Below, piece by piece: positions 36,886-45,317 of a DNA stretch of 64,000 bases. The stretch covers positions 62,001-126,000 of the forward strand of contig NZ_JH636435.1 in NCBI RefSeq assembly GCF_000255655.1. The letters are read 5' to 3'. The stretch's first letter is position 1, and every line of letters begins with the position of its first letter. The translations under genes and the position numbers were made by a program. The notes beneath the pieces are model-generated. The model did not search any database, had not been told where the DNA came from, and saw only the letters and a program-made list of their open reading frames with translations. Source of the stretch: Schlesneria paludicola DSM 18645 (lineage in GTDB: Bacteria > Planctomycetota > Planctomycetia > Planctomycetales > Planctomycetaceae).

Positions 36886-37692
36886 TCAGTTCTTGCGGGT
36901 GGGAGTGAGCACAACGAAGTAAAGGTGACCCTGCTTCGTTGAAGAATGTGAAATGACGAGGGTATCTCCATAGTTGGCGTCGATGTTCACTTGGAGTTTT
37001 TCCACGGTTTCAGGGGCGTCTTGTTTCGAGCGACCAAGGCCCTTGTGGTGAAATTCACACGTCGTTTGAAGCTTCAAGTTGTGCGTTTCACTCGTAGAGG
37101 GCAGGATTTCAATGGCCAGGCCGGCCTTTGGGGGCGTGCTGCCATTCGCGAATCGTGGCGATACCCCGTCGCCGGATTCAGACAGGCGGATCGGCTGGTT
37201 CGCGGTCGTTTCAATTGAAATTGGCGTGATCAGAACCGTTGCCTTCTTGGCTTCCAGCAGTCGACTAAGCTCCGTCTGCTTTTCCCCAGCGCTATCAATC
37301 AGGCTGCTTCCGCGAAGGACTGAAGACTCAGGAACGTCGGCTCCGATCACTTCGAACACCTGCAGTTCCATTGCGATCGATTCGGCGGTTGCAGTTCGTT
37401 GAACGCCGACTTGATTCATCAACTGCTGATGAGCGGCGATAAATTGTTGCAGGAGTTCCGCACCTTCGATGTCGCCGCTTTTCTTGAGCTTGTCAGCGAG
37501 CTTTGCGACATCATCAACATGGCATGCGGGCTTTCCACCCGGTGCCTGCGCTCGGTATTCCGGCAGTGACATTGCCTGGCGTAGCAGTTTGGGAGAAACG
37601 CGTTGCTTGCGTGGCTGAACGGTTTCTTCCGCCCCCAGAAAGGTTGAACTCATCAATACCAATAGTGAGGCACAGCAGTTCATGCGACGCAT
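36886..37692 (-). CDS. Exported protein with secretin-like strand pattern, function unknown
   Basis: A 268-residue exported protein. A signal peptide (MNCCASLLVLMSSTFLGAEE) is followed by a helical section (VAKLADKLKKSGDIEGAELL). The beta-rich part then has AMELQVFEVIGADVPESSVL, LLEAKKATVLITPISIETTA and YGDTLVISHSSTKQG. This arrangement reminds me of secretin-domain (type II/III secretion) fragments seen in planctomycete genomes, but no conserved motif proves it. AAAGGAG sits just before the ATG at 37692. It is transcribed upstream of the DUF1573 gene with a 32-base gap. Confidence 0.7.
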   Translation of the reverse strand: MRRMNCCASLLVLMSSTFLGAEETVQPRKQRVSPKLLRQAMSLPEYRAQAPGGKPACHVDDVAKLADKLKKSGDIEGAELLQQFIAAHQQLMNQVGVQRTATAESIAMELQVFEVIGADVPESSVLRGSSLIDSAGEKQTELSRLLEAKKATVLITPISIETTANQPIRLSESGDGVSPRFANGSTPPKAGLAIEILPSTSETHNLKLQTTCEFHHKGLGRSKQDAPETVEKLQVNIDANYGDTLVISHSSTKQGHLYFVVLTPTRKN

Positions 37693-38047
37693 GAGCGAAC
37701 TCCTTTAGCTCGTTCTCACCAGTGAACAGGCGGACTGCCCGTTGGCCCGATTCTGAAGTTGAGCGACGGCTTGTATCAGTAGTCGCTTTTCCGGGTCAAC
37801 GTGAATTCAGCCGAACGGTTCATGTCACAGTTCCGGATTTGCGCGTGAATTGAACTAAGAAGGTCTCGACAATGCGACTGCTCCGTCCGTGCAATCATCT
37901 TGACGAGCCGTGCCAGGGCTTTAGAATAAATGGGCTGAATACCGGCCCGGCGTTGGCTTTGATGGGCCTGGTGCATGCGCTGATCGATGTTTTTTCGAGC
38001 CGTTCTGGTTCGATCGAGCAACGCGTGGGTGTCTCCAACGCATCGCA
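37693..38047. other. Intergenic region between divergent genes
   Basis: 355 bases between the exported-protein gene and the nucleotidyltransferase-HD gene. A 90-codon minus-strand frame at 37776-38048 has no ribosome site or recognisable domain and is not annotated. It should hold both promoters. Confidence 0.4.
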
Positions 38048-39151
38048 ATGACTGACGAAAAGTTAAGACGCGGAATCATCGTTGAAGCCGCTCGAATGAT
38101 GTACTCACGCCGAGAGTCGGAGTACTATCGAGCCAAAATGAAGGCCGCGAAGCGGCTTTGTCGGGGCTGGGTCAAACCATCAGAGTTGCCCAGCAATGCC
38201 GAGATCCGTGACGAGATCGAACGGATGGCCAATCTGTTTGAGGGTGAGTCGCGGTTCGATCGATTGCGTGAAATGCGCATTGAAGCGCTGCGTGTGATGC
38301 GGCTGCTTGAACACTGTCGTCCCAAGATTATTGGCAGTACCTTCACGGGGCATGTTCGCCAGGGCTCCGACATCGACATCCACGTCTTTGCCTCAGGCAC
38401 CGACGCGGTGACCAGTTGTCTGGATGACGAGGGGATGGACTATCATGTGGAGCGTAAGCGGGTCCGCAAATTTGGCGAAGAGCGGCTGTTTACGCATATT
38501 CATGTTCGTGACCGGTATCCGATCGAGTTGACGTTGTATGCTCCCGACAAGGCGTCGTTTGTGTTTACGAGTTCCATCACCGGCAAGGCGATGGAGCGTG
38601 CAACACTGGCCGAGTTTGAACAGTTTTTGAAACAAGAATATCCCGATGCCAATCTGGATGACGATCTTGTCGCAGCCGAGGCGGCGATCGATCGCTTTCA
38701 AGTGTATCGCTCGTTACTGGTGCCGCTCGAATCGGTGATGCAGGATCGTTACTACCATCCCGAGGGGGATGTTCTCTATCACCTGCTGCAATGCTACGTG
38801 CTGGCCCAGCAGGAGCGTCCGTACGACGAAGAGTTTCAGCTTGCGGCGTTGCTACACGATGTGGGGAAGGGGCTCGACAAAGAGCACCACGTCGAGTCTG
38901 GCCTGGAGGCGCTCGAAGGGCACATTACGGCTCGAACGGCTTGGCTGATCGAGCATCATATGGCCGTACACCAGATTCGAGATCGCTCGATTGGGCACCG
39001 CGCCTTTGCACGCCTCAGGGCGTCGCCCGACTACGACGATCTCTTGTTGCTTGGCGAATGTGATCGTGGCGGCCGCGTGTGCGGGGCCGTTGTTCCGGAC
39101 GTTGATGATGCGCTCGATGAACTGCGTGAACTGGCAAGAACTTACGGCTGA
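38048..39151 (+). CDS. Nucleotidyltransferase (Pol beta-like) fused to HD domain
   Basis: A 367-residue cytoplasmic fusion protein. Residues about 90-190 form a nucleotidyltransferase with the GS..(x)..DxD motif (IIGSTFTGHVRQGSDIDIHV; Gly96-Ser97, Asp108, Asp110) and a third acidic position in YPIELTLYAP. Residues about 235-340 form an HD phosphohydrolase (YHLLQCYVLAQQERP, AALLHDVGKGLDKEHHVESG). The order resembles CCA-adding enzymes fused to HD domains and GlnD-type proteins, but the tRNA-binding region is not recognisable, so the substrate is open (nucleotide, tRNA end or protein). It is monocistronic. Confidence 0.78.
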   Translation: MTDEKLRRGIIVEAARMMYSRRESEYYRAKMKAAKRLCRGWVKPSELPSNAEIRDEIERMANLFEGESRFDRLREMRIEALRVMRLLEHCRPKIIGSTFTGHVRQGSDIDIHVFASGTDAVTSCLDDEGMDYHVERKRVRKFGEERLFTHIHVRDRYPIELTLYAPDKASFVFTSSITGKAMERATLAEFEQFLKQEYPDANLDDDLVAAEAAIDRFQVYRSLLVPLESVMQDRYYHPEGDVLYHLLQCYVLAQQERPYDEEFQLAALLHDVGKGLDKEHHVESGLEALEGHITARTAWLIEHHMAVHQIRDRSIGHRAFARLRASPDYDDLLLLGECDRGGRVCGAVVPDVDDALDELRELARTYG

Positions 39152-39168
39152 TTGACGAAGCGGTTCTG

Positions 39169-39198
39169 TGCGAGTCAATGATGTTTCGTTGACTCGCA
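39169..39198. terminator. Candidate shared terminator between convergent genes
   Basis: A perfect 10-bp stem (TGCGAGTCAA paired with TTGACTCGCA, loop of ten bases) lies between the stops of the HD-fusion gene and the arsR gene. The downstream T run is weak (TTGTTCC), so efficiency is uncertain. Confidence 0.55.
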
Positions 39199-39244
39199 TT
39201 GTTCCAATGTAGTCGATGCCAAGTCCGTGAGCCGTTGCCGCGAA

Positions 39245-39589
39245 CTATTTCGCTTTGGTTTCGGGGACTTCGATCCGACAGCAGCCAAGGTTCAAGAATT
39301 CTTTGCTGCTGCGGGCCGCCTTTTGAAGTAAATCCTGACGCAAGCGATAGACCATGAAGCGGCCGTCGCGCTCGACTTCAATCAGGCCCGCATGCTTCAG
39401 GATTTTCAGGTGATGGGAAACGGTCACAAGTTCCGTCTCGAGGAACTCGGCGATGTCGCCAACCGTCATTTCGCCATGGCGCAAGAGATCAACGATCCTC
39501 AGGCGAAGTGGTTCGCTGAGTGCCTTTAAGAGATCCGCACACGATTTTGATTGAAAGTTGTCGTTTTCCAAGGAACGCATCGGCCCCAT
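39245..39589 (-). CDS. ArsR-family metalloregulatory repressor
   Basis: Winged helix-turn-helix transcription factor of about 112 residues. The fold is clear: [20 protein letters not shown], then [20 protein letters not shown] with the recognition helix [20 protein letters not shown], and [10 protein letters not shown]. Cysteines occur at CADLL near the N-terminus and in [11 protein letters not shown] near the C-terminus; a C-terminal Cys pair is a known way of sensing As(III). The classical ELCVCDL-type site is not present. It lies 95 bases downstream of the arsI-like gene on the same strand. Between them the CAATTCA motif occurs twice (near 39645-39662), a possible operator. Confidence 0.9.
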   Translation of the reverse strand: MGPMRSLENDNFQSKSCADLLKALSEPLRLRIVDLLRHGEMTVGDIAEFLETELVTVSHHLKILKHAGLIEVERDGRFMVYRLRQDLLQKAARSSKEFLNLGCCRIEVPETKAK

Positions 39590-39684
39590 GAGAGGTGACG
39601 AAGTGGTTTTGAAACGAACGCAGACTCCTGAATCATAGGGGCCATCAATTCACGGAGCAATTCAAGTGACGAAAGTCATGCGCT

Positions 39685-40710
39685 TCAGACGCCACAATGA
39701 CTGACGGCGGCGGATTCTGGCAGCATGACGAATAGCTCGGCGACGGAACTTGCTTTGAGTGCTTCCCAGCGCGAACGTGGAATGCTGACCGCTTCGCCAC
39801 GGTGCCATTGGTGGCCCTCGTCGTCCAGAACACTGAGGAACGGTCCTTTGAAGACGACGTTGCAGGTTTCCGAGGACGCGTATTCTGGTCGTCGGGCGAT
39901 AATCTGGGTTTCGCGCAAGGGGGCGCCTTCATGCTCGAAGCAGGCCCCGGATCGGAATGTTGCGAGTTGCTGATCGACGAATCCCGCGGCTTCGATGGCC
40001 GCCATTAGCTCCGTTCGAACCGGCGCATATTTGACATACGCCGCAGGCCCCGGAAGGTGCAGTTCGCCGCCGACGGGCTCTTCGCTTGTTAGAATGTGGA
40101 CCGTAACCTGGCCGCCCGGACGCAGGGTCTTGAATGCCTGCGCCAACTGGCTTTGCATCTGTTCGTTCGAGACGGGGACATTGAAAGTGCCGCGCAGGCG
40201 AACCTGGTCACAGGGAGATGTGGGCGGGGCAAACGGCTCAAGCATCCGGTGCTCCCAGATGGCTGGTTCCGGGGTGTCCGAAATCGCCGCTGCCGCCGCT
40301 TCCCCGACCATGTCATCGAGTGACTGTCCATCGCCGCGATGATCGAGATCTTCGTCCAGCGTGTAGAACTCCCACAGTCGATGATCCAGGTCGTGAACCC
40401 AGAACTTCGTCTGCTTGGAGTAGCAGCATTCAACACCCTCTTCCCGCTGCGTTGTGATTCCGGCCTTCTCGAGTCGGGCTTGTGCATCCACCAGCGATTG
40501 TGAGTCCGCAAAGCGGAAGCCGGCATGATTCAATGATCCGTGTTGCGCGGGTGAACGCGGTTCCAGCGAAAGGACGAGCGGAGGGGAATCGAGCTCGAAT
40601 TTGGCGTAGTCCAATCGCTGTTTCGCGGCAGGAACACCCAGGATGTTCTGAAAGAACGTGACCGCCTTTGGCAGATTCGAAACGTTCAAGGAGAGGTGGA
40701 ATCTGAGCAT
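39685..40710 (-). CDS. arsI: ArsI-type C-As lyase with extra methyltransferase-like C-terminal region
   Basis: The first 120 residues match ArsI, the Fe(II) dioxygenase that cleaves the carbon-arsenic bond of trivalent organoarsenicals such as methylarsenite. Metal ligands fit at His5, His62 and Glu114, and the vicinal thiols for arsenic binding are Cys95-Cys96 in GVECCYSKQTKFWV. ArsI proteins are normally about 150-160 residues; this one has 341. The extension has AFKTLRPGGQVTVHILTSEE and AAIEAAGF, like the second half of a SAM methyltransferase. It then continues VVFKGPFLSVLDDEGH, HRGEAVSI, which resembles the tail of ArsM-type arsenite methyltransferases. The SAM-binding glycine motif is absent. 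Downstream of an MFS gene (65-base gap). Confidence 0.85.
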   Translation of the reverse strand: MLRFHLSLNVSNLPKAVTFFQNILGVPAAKQRLDYAKFELDSPPLVLSLEPRSPAQHGSLNHAGFRFADSQSLVDAQARLEKAGITTQREEGVECCYSKQTKFWVHDLDHRLWEFYTLDEDLDHRGDGQSLDDMVGEAAAAAISDTPEPAIWEHRMLEPFAPPTSPCDQVRLRGTFNVPVSNEQMQSQLAQAFKTLRPGGQVTVHILTSEEPVGGELHLPGPAAYVKYAPVRTELMAAIEAAGFVDQQLATFRSGACFEHEGAPLRETQIIARRPEYASSETCNVVFKGPFLSVLDDEGHQWHRGEAVSIPRSRWEALKASSVAELFVMLPESAAVSHCGV

Positions 40711-40775
40711 GATGAACCTTTTGATGGTGCCGTCGCGGATCGGCGGTGCGGAGTTCGTGTCAGGGGGCGAGTACG

Positions 40776-42056
40776 TTAAGTGCTGGACGCGGGTTCCAAG
40801 ACGGGAGAGATCCTTGGTTGCGCATGTCGTCGAGGAATTGGAATGAGTGGAATTGTCACGGCCACCACCGCCGCGATCAGGCCCAGGCTGATGATCGCGG
40901 GTAAGTAGGAACCGTGTCGAACTTTGATTTCGGCCAGGACGACGGGGCCCAAGGCCGAGGCAATCACAGTCAGCATCTGTGCGACGCTCTGGATTCGTCC
41001 CAAGTGAGCCTGGCCGAAGAGTTGTGCCCAGATCGTAAAGAATAAGACCGTTACCATTCCACCTGCCACACCCATCGCCACGGCGTAGGTGACAAGGGCG
41101 GGGAATGAGTTAACGAATTGAAGTCCGAGGAGTGCCGACGCCAATAATGTCATTGCGGCCGAGGCGAGAGTCGAAATCCGGACACGCGTCGCCAGCCAGC
41201 CAGTGGTCAAATTGCTGAGTAGACCGATTCCTGTTGTCATCGTGGTCAGTTGATAATAGACACTTTTGTTAAATCCCAGCTCCACAATGAGTGACTCGTT
41301 GAACAGCGAGATGCCCGATGAAACGAGTCCATACAGCGAGGTTGCCAAGCCAAATATCCAGAATGCGGGAGTTGCCAGTGCCTCTTTCAATGTGTAGTCG
41401 GTCTCGCCTTCAGTGATGCCATGCTCGGTCTCGTTGTGGCGGGCGGCGGGGGCAGACTTTGCAAGGATTGCGAATAGAGGCGCCAGTACGACGAGCAGCA
41501 GTCCGCCGAGCTCAAACCATTGAGATCTCCAGTCGCGACCGCTTTGGCCATAGCCCCAATAGAATGCCGCCATGAAACCAATCGACACCAAGATCGAGTA
41601 AACTGCGGTTGGGAGTGGTAACTGGGCACGGCGGAACCACTTGCCCGTCATCGAAATGCTGACGACCGAGAGTGCGCTTTGCCCCAGCCCTCGCGTCAGG
41701 GTGATCAAGAGAGTGAAAGCCATGACGCCGGTCGCGTATGTCATGGAGATCACGACCAATCCCAGCAGGCCGACGATGAGTGATAGTGTCACCCGAAATC
41801 CCCAACGGTCAAGCATCCATCCGGCGGGAAAGCAGAAGAGTGCCCCAATCAGCGTTGCCCAGAAGTTGATCTGACCAAATCCCTGGCGGTCGAGATGCAG
41901 CGAACTGTCGGCAAGCAGCCGCTCAGTGATCATTCCCAGTCCGTGGGTTCGGCCCGGCAATGTTGCGATCATGGCTAGTGCCGCCAGGGCGACAATCACC
42001 CATCCGTATGCAGGTCCGTTCGAAGCCGCTGTTTGTCGTGTCATGCGTCTGCTCAA
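40776..42056 (-). CDS. Major facilitator superfamily transporter
   Basis: Twelve-helix MFS permease of 426 residues. The first helix (YGWVIVALAALAMIATLPGR), the loop 2-3 motif AGWMLDRWGFRVTLSLIVGL and the second-half repeat WLATRVRISTLASAA are present; the central loop (residues about 200-230) is charged. The substrate is not evident from sequence. Its position between the dioxygenase and arsI-like genes, with gaps of only 24 and 65 bases, suggests it carries an organic arsenic compound or related anion, but this is inference from context. Confidence 0.88.
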   Translation of the reverse strand: MSRRMTRQTAASNGPAYGWVIVALAALAMIATLPGRTHGLGMITERLLADSSLHLDRQGFGQINFWATLIGALFCFPAGWMLDRWGFRVTLSLIVGLLGLVVISMTYATGVMAFTLLITLTRGLGQSALSVVSISMTGKWFRRAQLPLPTAVYSILVSIGFMAAFYWGYGQSGRDWRSQWFELGGLLLVVLAPLFAILAKSAPAARHNETEHGITEGETDYTLKEALATPAFWIFGLATSLYGLVSSGISLFNESLIVELGFNKSVYYQLTTMTTGIGLLSNLTTGWLATRVRISTLASAAMTLLASALLGLQFVNSFPALVTYAVAMGVAGGMVTVLFFTIWAQLFGQAHLGRIQSVAQMLTVIASALGPVVLAEIKVRHGSYLPAIISLGLIAAVVAVTIPLIPIPRRHAQPRISPVLEPASST

Positions 42057-42080
42057 GCATCTTCGTTGCAGGGGTGCGGT

Positions 42081-42869
42081 CTACTTGAAGAAGACCGGTT
42101 CACTGGTCATTTGTTGACGATGCGAACGGATTCGTTCGCGAAATTCGGCGTAATGTGCATCTCGCTGGTCACCCCCGTCAGACCGTGCGTTGTAGCTCAC
42201 GTAGAGGACGCGGCGCATTTGGCTTGAGCGGTTCGGCGCCGAGCGATGCGGTGTCAGTCCGTGAAAGATCGCGATGTCACCGGGGTTCAAAACCAGCGCC
42301 GTACATCTATTGGCATCGACTACGCTGTCGGGCAGCATGTAAAGGCTCGCGTCGTTCGTCAGAAAGTCATTGTGATAACCCGAAAAGACTTCGGTGCATC
42401 CATTCTCTTCCGAGCTGGGATCAATCGGAATTAAAACGGTCAGGAATGTGCGAGGAAAATCTTTCCAGGCCAGCGGGATGTCCTGGTGAAGCTGATATCC
42501 GAGTGCGCCAGGCGGCTTGAAGATCAGCTTTTCTTTGAACAGGCAGGCTGGTTCACCGTACAAGGCTTCGACCGCCGAGAGGATGCGGGGGTGCAGACTG
42601 AATCGCTGGCATATGGACGAGATATCGTTGACTGGATCAAACACTTCAAACAACTGTTCGCCCGTTTCGTGATGCGCCATGTAGCGGCATCGCAGATTCT
42701 GTGGGCTGATCAAATCACCACGCTCGTTGAGCAATCGGTTTGATTCCTCCAAGAGCGACTGTATCTCGGTCGTGTCGAACACGTTTCGCAGGACCAGAAA
42801 TCCATGCGTCTGATAGTTCCGGCGTTGTTCGTCCTTCAATGTTTCGACGTCGTCGATCAGCATCGTCAT
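42081..42869 (-). CDS. Phytanoyl-CoA dioxygenase-like Fe(II)/2-oxoglutarate oxygenase
   Basis: Non-heme iron oxygenase of the PhyH family, 262 residues. The iron ligands HxD...H are visible as His128-Gln-Asp130 in GYQLHQDIPLAW and His208 in HGLTPHRSAPNRSSQMRR, with a following Arg as likely 2-oxoglutarate anchor. The jelly-roll strands and ENGCTEVFSGYHN are typical. The family includes enzymes that hydroxylate aminophosphonates (PhnY), halogenases and natural-product tailoring enzymes, so an organoarsenical or phosphonate-like substrate is conceivable here. It is the first gene of a minus-strand run with MFS, arsI-like and arsR genes; AAGG precedes the ATG. Confidence 0.88.
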   Translation of the reverse strand: MTMLIDDVETLKDEQRRNYQTHGFLVLRNVFDTTEIQSLLEESNRLLNERGDLISPQNLRCRYMAHHETGEQLFEVFDPVNDISSICQRFSLHPRILSAVEALYGEPACLFKEKLIFKPPGALGYQLHQDIPLAWKDFPRTFLTVLIPIDPSSEENGCTEVFSGYHNDFLTNDASLYMLPDSVVDANRCTALVLNPGDIAIFHGLTPHRSAPNRSSQMRRVLYVSYNARSDGGDQRDAHYAEFRERIRSHRQQMTSEPVFFK

Positions 42870-42932
42870 TCGAAGGGCCTTTTTCTATGTCCGAACGGTC
42901 GAGGCGTGTTGATGTTGCGGGCGAAATCGAGA

Positions 42933-43958
42933 TTAGAATTCTCCGACGACTTCACCACCGTTTCGTGTTGACAACGCCCTCCAGATCGAGAGATCGATAT
43001 TGTCGTTCACGAATCTAACGGCACCGTCACACATGAGCAAATGCACGCCGCCAACATGCATGCTGCGAGCCGCCTTCCAGCCGATCGCGGTGTAGCCGAG
43101 TGACAACGCGTTGGTGATACAGTCCCATTTCTTGCTGTTTGGGGTGTAGTAGTGGTTGTACGACGTGTTGCGAATTTCGCCAGAGTACCACAGGAACTGA
43201 CGCAGGTCGGTGTAGTTCCAGATCGTCGGGGCCGCACACGCGGCATCGTCGAGTGAGCCCTGGAATGTCATGAGATACGCATAGGATTTTTGTGCCGAGT
43301 TCGGTGGCGTTGTGCCGGGAGCGGCCTTCTGGCCATCGCCCAGAATGCTCTCTGACATGCAGGCGGTGTTGCTGGTGCCGTCCGAGATATGGCCAATCTT
43401 GACGCTCGAGTTCGCGTACATGATTCCATCTGAATTGTAAGGCGAACCATTCGCCGGAGCGCCCGCCAAAGTATTCAGGCCCGACCCCATGTTTGCGCAG
43501 TAATTTGCGGGGCCTAGCGATGTGACACCGTAGCCGTCGCCCAGTGATTGGGCCTTGTCGCTGGGGCAGAGAAACATCGGAATCTTATATGCGGCGGCCA
43601 GCATGTTGTTTGCGTCGGCGATGTAATAAGGCGGTGTGGCGGCATATGTCGGAGCGTTAAGGTTCATGAGGTTGTAGATTGGCGTTTGATCTAGGTATGG
43701 GCTGAGATACGCCAAGACTCCCCAGTTTCCCGCACTGTATTTGTAGGTGTCGCCGGGAATCAGGTTCGGTGGAAAGCATTGGATGGTGCTCTCGTAATTG
43801 TGCAACGCGAGTCCGAGTTGTTTGAGGTTGTTCTTACACTGGGTTCGCCGAGCAGCCTCGCGTGCCTGTTGAACGGCTGGCAGCAGCAAGGAAATCAAGA
43901 CTGCGATGATGGCAATCACAACCAGAAGTTCGATTAAAGTGAAGGCACGGCGCTTCAT
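42933..43958 (-). CDS. DUF1559 prepilin-type protein (second copy)
   Basis: Second DUF1559 protein, 341 residues. The type IV prepilin leader is [20 protein letters not shown], followed by [20 protein letters not shown], and the C-terminus has GGVHLLMCDGAVRFVNDNID and NGGEVVGEF. Compared with the 23-kb copy, the middle region is entirely different in sequence, so it is not a recent duplicate. It stops 63 bases before the dioxygenase gene on the same strand with no hairpin between them, so read-through into the arsenic-related cassette is possible. Confidence 0.92.
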   Translation of the reverse strand: MKRRAFTLIELLVVIAIIAVLISLLLPAVQQAREAARRTQCKNNLKQLGLALHNYESTIQCFPPNLIPGDTYKYSAGNWGVLAYLSPYLDQTPIYNLMNLNAPTYAATPPYYIADANNMLAAAYKIPMFLCPSDKAQSLGDGYGVTSLGPANYCANMGSGLNTLAGAPANGSPYNSDGIMYANSSVKIGHISDGTSNTACMSESILGDGQKAAPGTTPPNSAQKSYAYLMTFQGSLDDAACAAPTIWNYTDLRQFLWYSGEIRNTSYNHYYTPNSKKWDCITNALSLGYTAIGWKAARSMHVGGVHLLMCDGAVRFVNDNIDLSIWRALSTRNGGEVVGEF

Positions 43959-44292
43959 GCAATGAATCCTTGCGAATCGGGGGGGGGCGAGGGGCGGGTG
44001 GCGCTCAATAGTTCGACATTCAGAAGATAATTAGAATATCGGGCCTGCTGGATTGCAAGCGATTGGCGCTTGGGCGGTGGGGAAGCGATACGCCACTTAT
44101 GCGCCCGTTCGCTGTTGATCAAATAACGGAAGCGTTTGGTGGAACGCTGTTTCTGGTGACGACGGCCATTGGCCTGCTGCTGGGCACCAGCGCCTGTTAG
44201 ATTGAATTCAGGTCGGCCTCGCGAACGGCATGCGAGTCATTGATATGCGTGCCACGAACTCAGCGGAGTGTCATTTCAAGTTTGACGCTCGA
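43959..44292. other. Intergenic region upstream of the second DUF1559 gene
   Basis: 334 bases between two minus-strand genes. It contains a G-run (GGGGGGGCGAGGGGCGGG near 43980) just upstream of the DUF1559 ATG and nothing else recognisable. Confidence 0.4.
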
Positions 44293-44886
44293 TCAGTGCT
44301 TCTGTTTGGCCTTCATGGCTTCCCAGTGCTTGCGAATCACAAGTGCGGCTTCGTCTTTGACGGAGAGGGGTTTTGCCAGTGTTGGCTTTGGAGTGGGAGC
44401 GATGGTCGGCGACGCGGGCGGCGGTGGTGCAGAGATTGTCGGCGGTAGCGGCGTGGGGACGGCGGATGCAGGGGGAAACGTTCCAATCACGGCCGTGTCG
44501 GGGCCAGAGTGCTTCGAGCCTGACTCCGCAAGCCAATCGGCAATGTCTGCTTCAGAAATCTTCGTCTGGGGGTTTTCGACGTTCACGCGTTGTTTGGGGG
44601 ACGCTGGAACGGACAGAAGTGTCGCGCCGATTCGCAACGTGTCGCCTTCCCGCAGCAGTGTGGGGGCGGTAATTGGCATGTCGTTGACATGCGTGCCGTT
44701 TTGGCTCGACAGGTCGACGACGAGAATTCCGTCGGGCGAGCTTTTCAGGATACAGTGCTTGCGGCTGACCAGGCTGGATGCGATCCGCAGGTCGCAATCA
44801 TCGTCGCGCCCGACAACCATCTCTTTCGCGGGTAGGACCAGCCGCTTGCCCTTAAGCTTCCCCGATTGGATGATCAACTCTGCCAT
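44293..44886 (-). CDS. FHA-domain protein with Pro-rich tail
   Basis: A 197-residue cytoplasmic protein. Residues about 5-95 form an FHA domain, which binds phosphothreonine peptides: VVGRDDDCDLRIASSLVSRK, HCILKSS, then VVDLSSQNGTHVNDMPITAP, including the conserved GR, SRxH and NGT motifs. The tail has a helix (SEADIADWLAES) and a Pro/Thr-rich linker ending in a basic helix (VIRKHWEAMKAKQKH). FHA proteins usually work with Ser/Thr kinases, which planctomycetes have in number, though none is encoded here. It lies 431 bases downstream of the response-regulator gene on the same strand. Confidence 0.9.
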   Translation of the reverse strand: MAELIIQSGKLKGKRLVLPAKEMVVGRDDDCDLRIASSLVSRKHCILKSSPDGILVVDLSSQNGTHVNDMPITAPTLLREGDTLRIGATLLSVPASPKQRVNVENPQTKISEADIADWLAESGSKHSGPDTAVIGTFPPASAVPTPLPPTISAPPPPASPTIAPTPKPTLAKPLSVKDEAALVIRKHWEAMKAKQKH

Positions 44887-45317
44887 GAATCCAGACCTCT
44901 TACCAGTTCAAACGTCATGAGTGTGATGTGCGAAGGTACATCATAGAGGAATACTCCTAACAAGGCATGAGCGTTTCATGAGAACTCATTGACAGGATTT
45001 TGTTGACGGTGTCGTGTGCCGTCCGAGGCACGCTCGTCGCCTGCAATTTGCTGGCAAATGCCACATGATTCCTTAGGGAGGATCGCCGCACCGCCTTCGT
45101 CATGAATGTCGGAGTCTCAGAGTGTCTCTATCATGGTCTTTTGGATGTGGCGAATCAATTGGCGGCCACGTTTCCGCGTGATTCTTCCGACGGTCGCTGA
45201 TCAAGAAGGTCTGTGGGCCAGCGGCAATTGCCGATCGACTGGAGGTTCTCGACATATCGACGGCGACTCCTGCCATTCCTCAATCCTCGGTGCCCATTTT
45301 TTTGTCCTGGCGGCAGG
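44887..45317. other. Intergenic region between FHA and response-regulator genes
   Basis: 431 bases with no convincing gene. Short open frames on the plus strand here lack ribosome sites. It likely carries the promoter of the FHA gene. Confidence 0.4.

Noticed and set aside
37776-38048. 90-codon minus-strand frame ending just before the nucleotidyltransferase-HD gene
   Set aside because: No ribosome site or motif, and it fills the space expected for divergent promoters.
40776-42056. MFS transporter as the known ArsJ or Acr3 arsenic exporter
   Set aside because: It has no Acr3-type or ArsJ-specific motif that I can see; only the context suggests arsenic.
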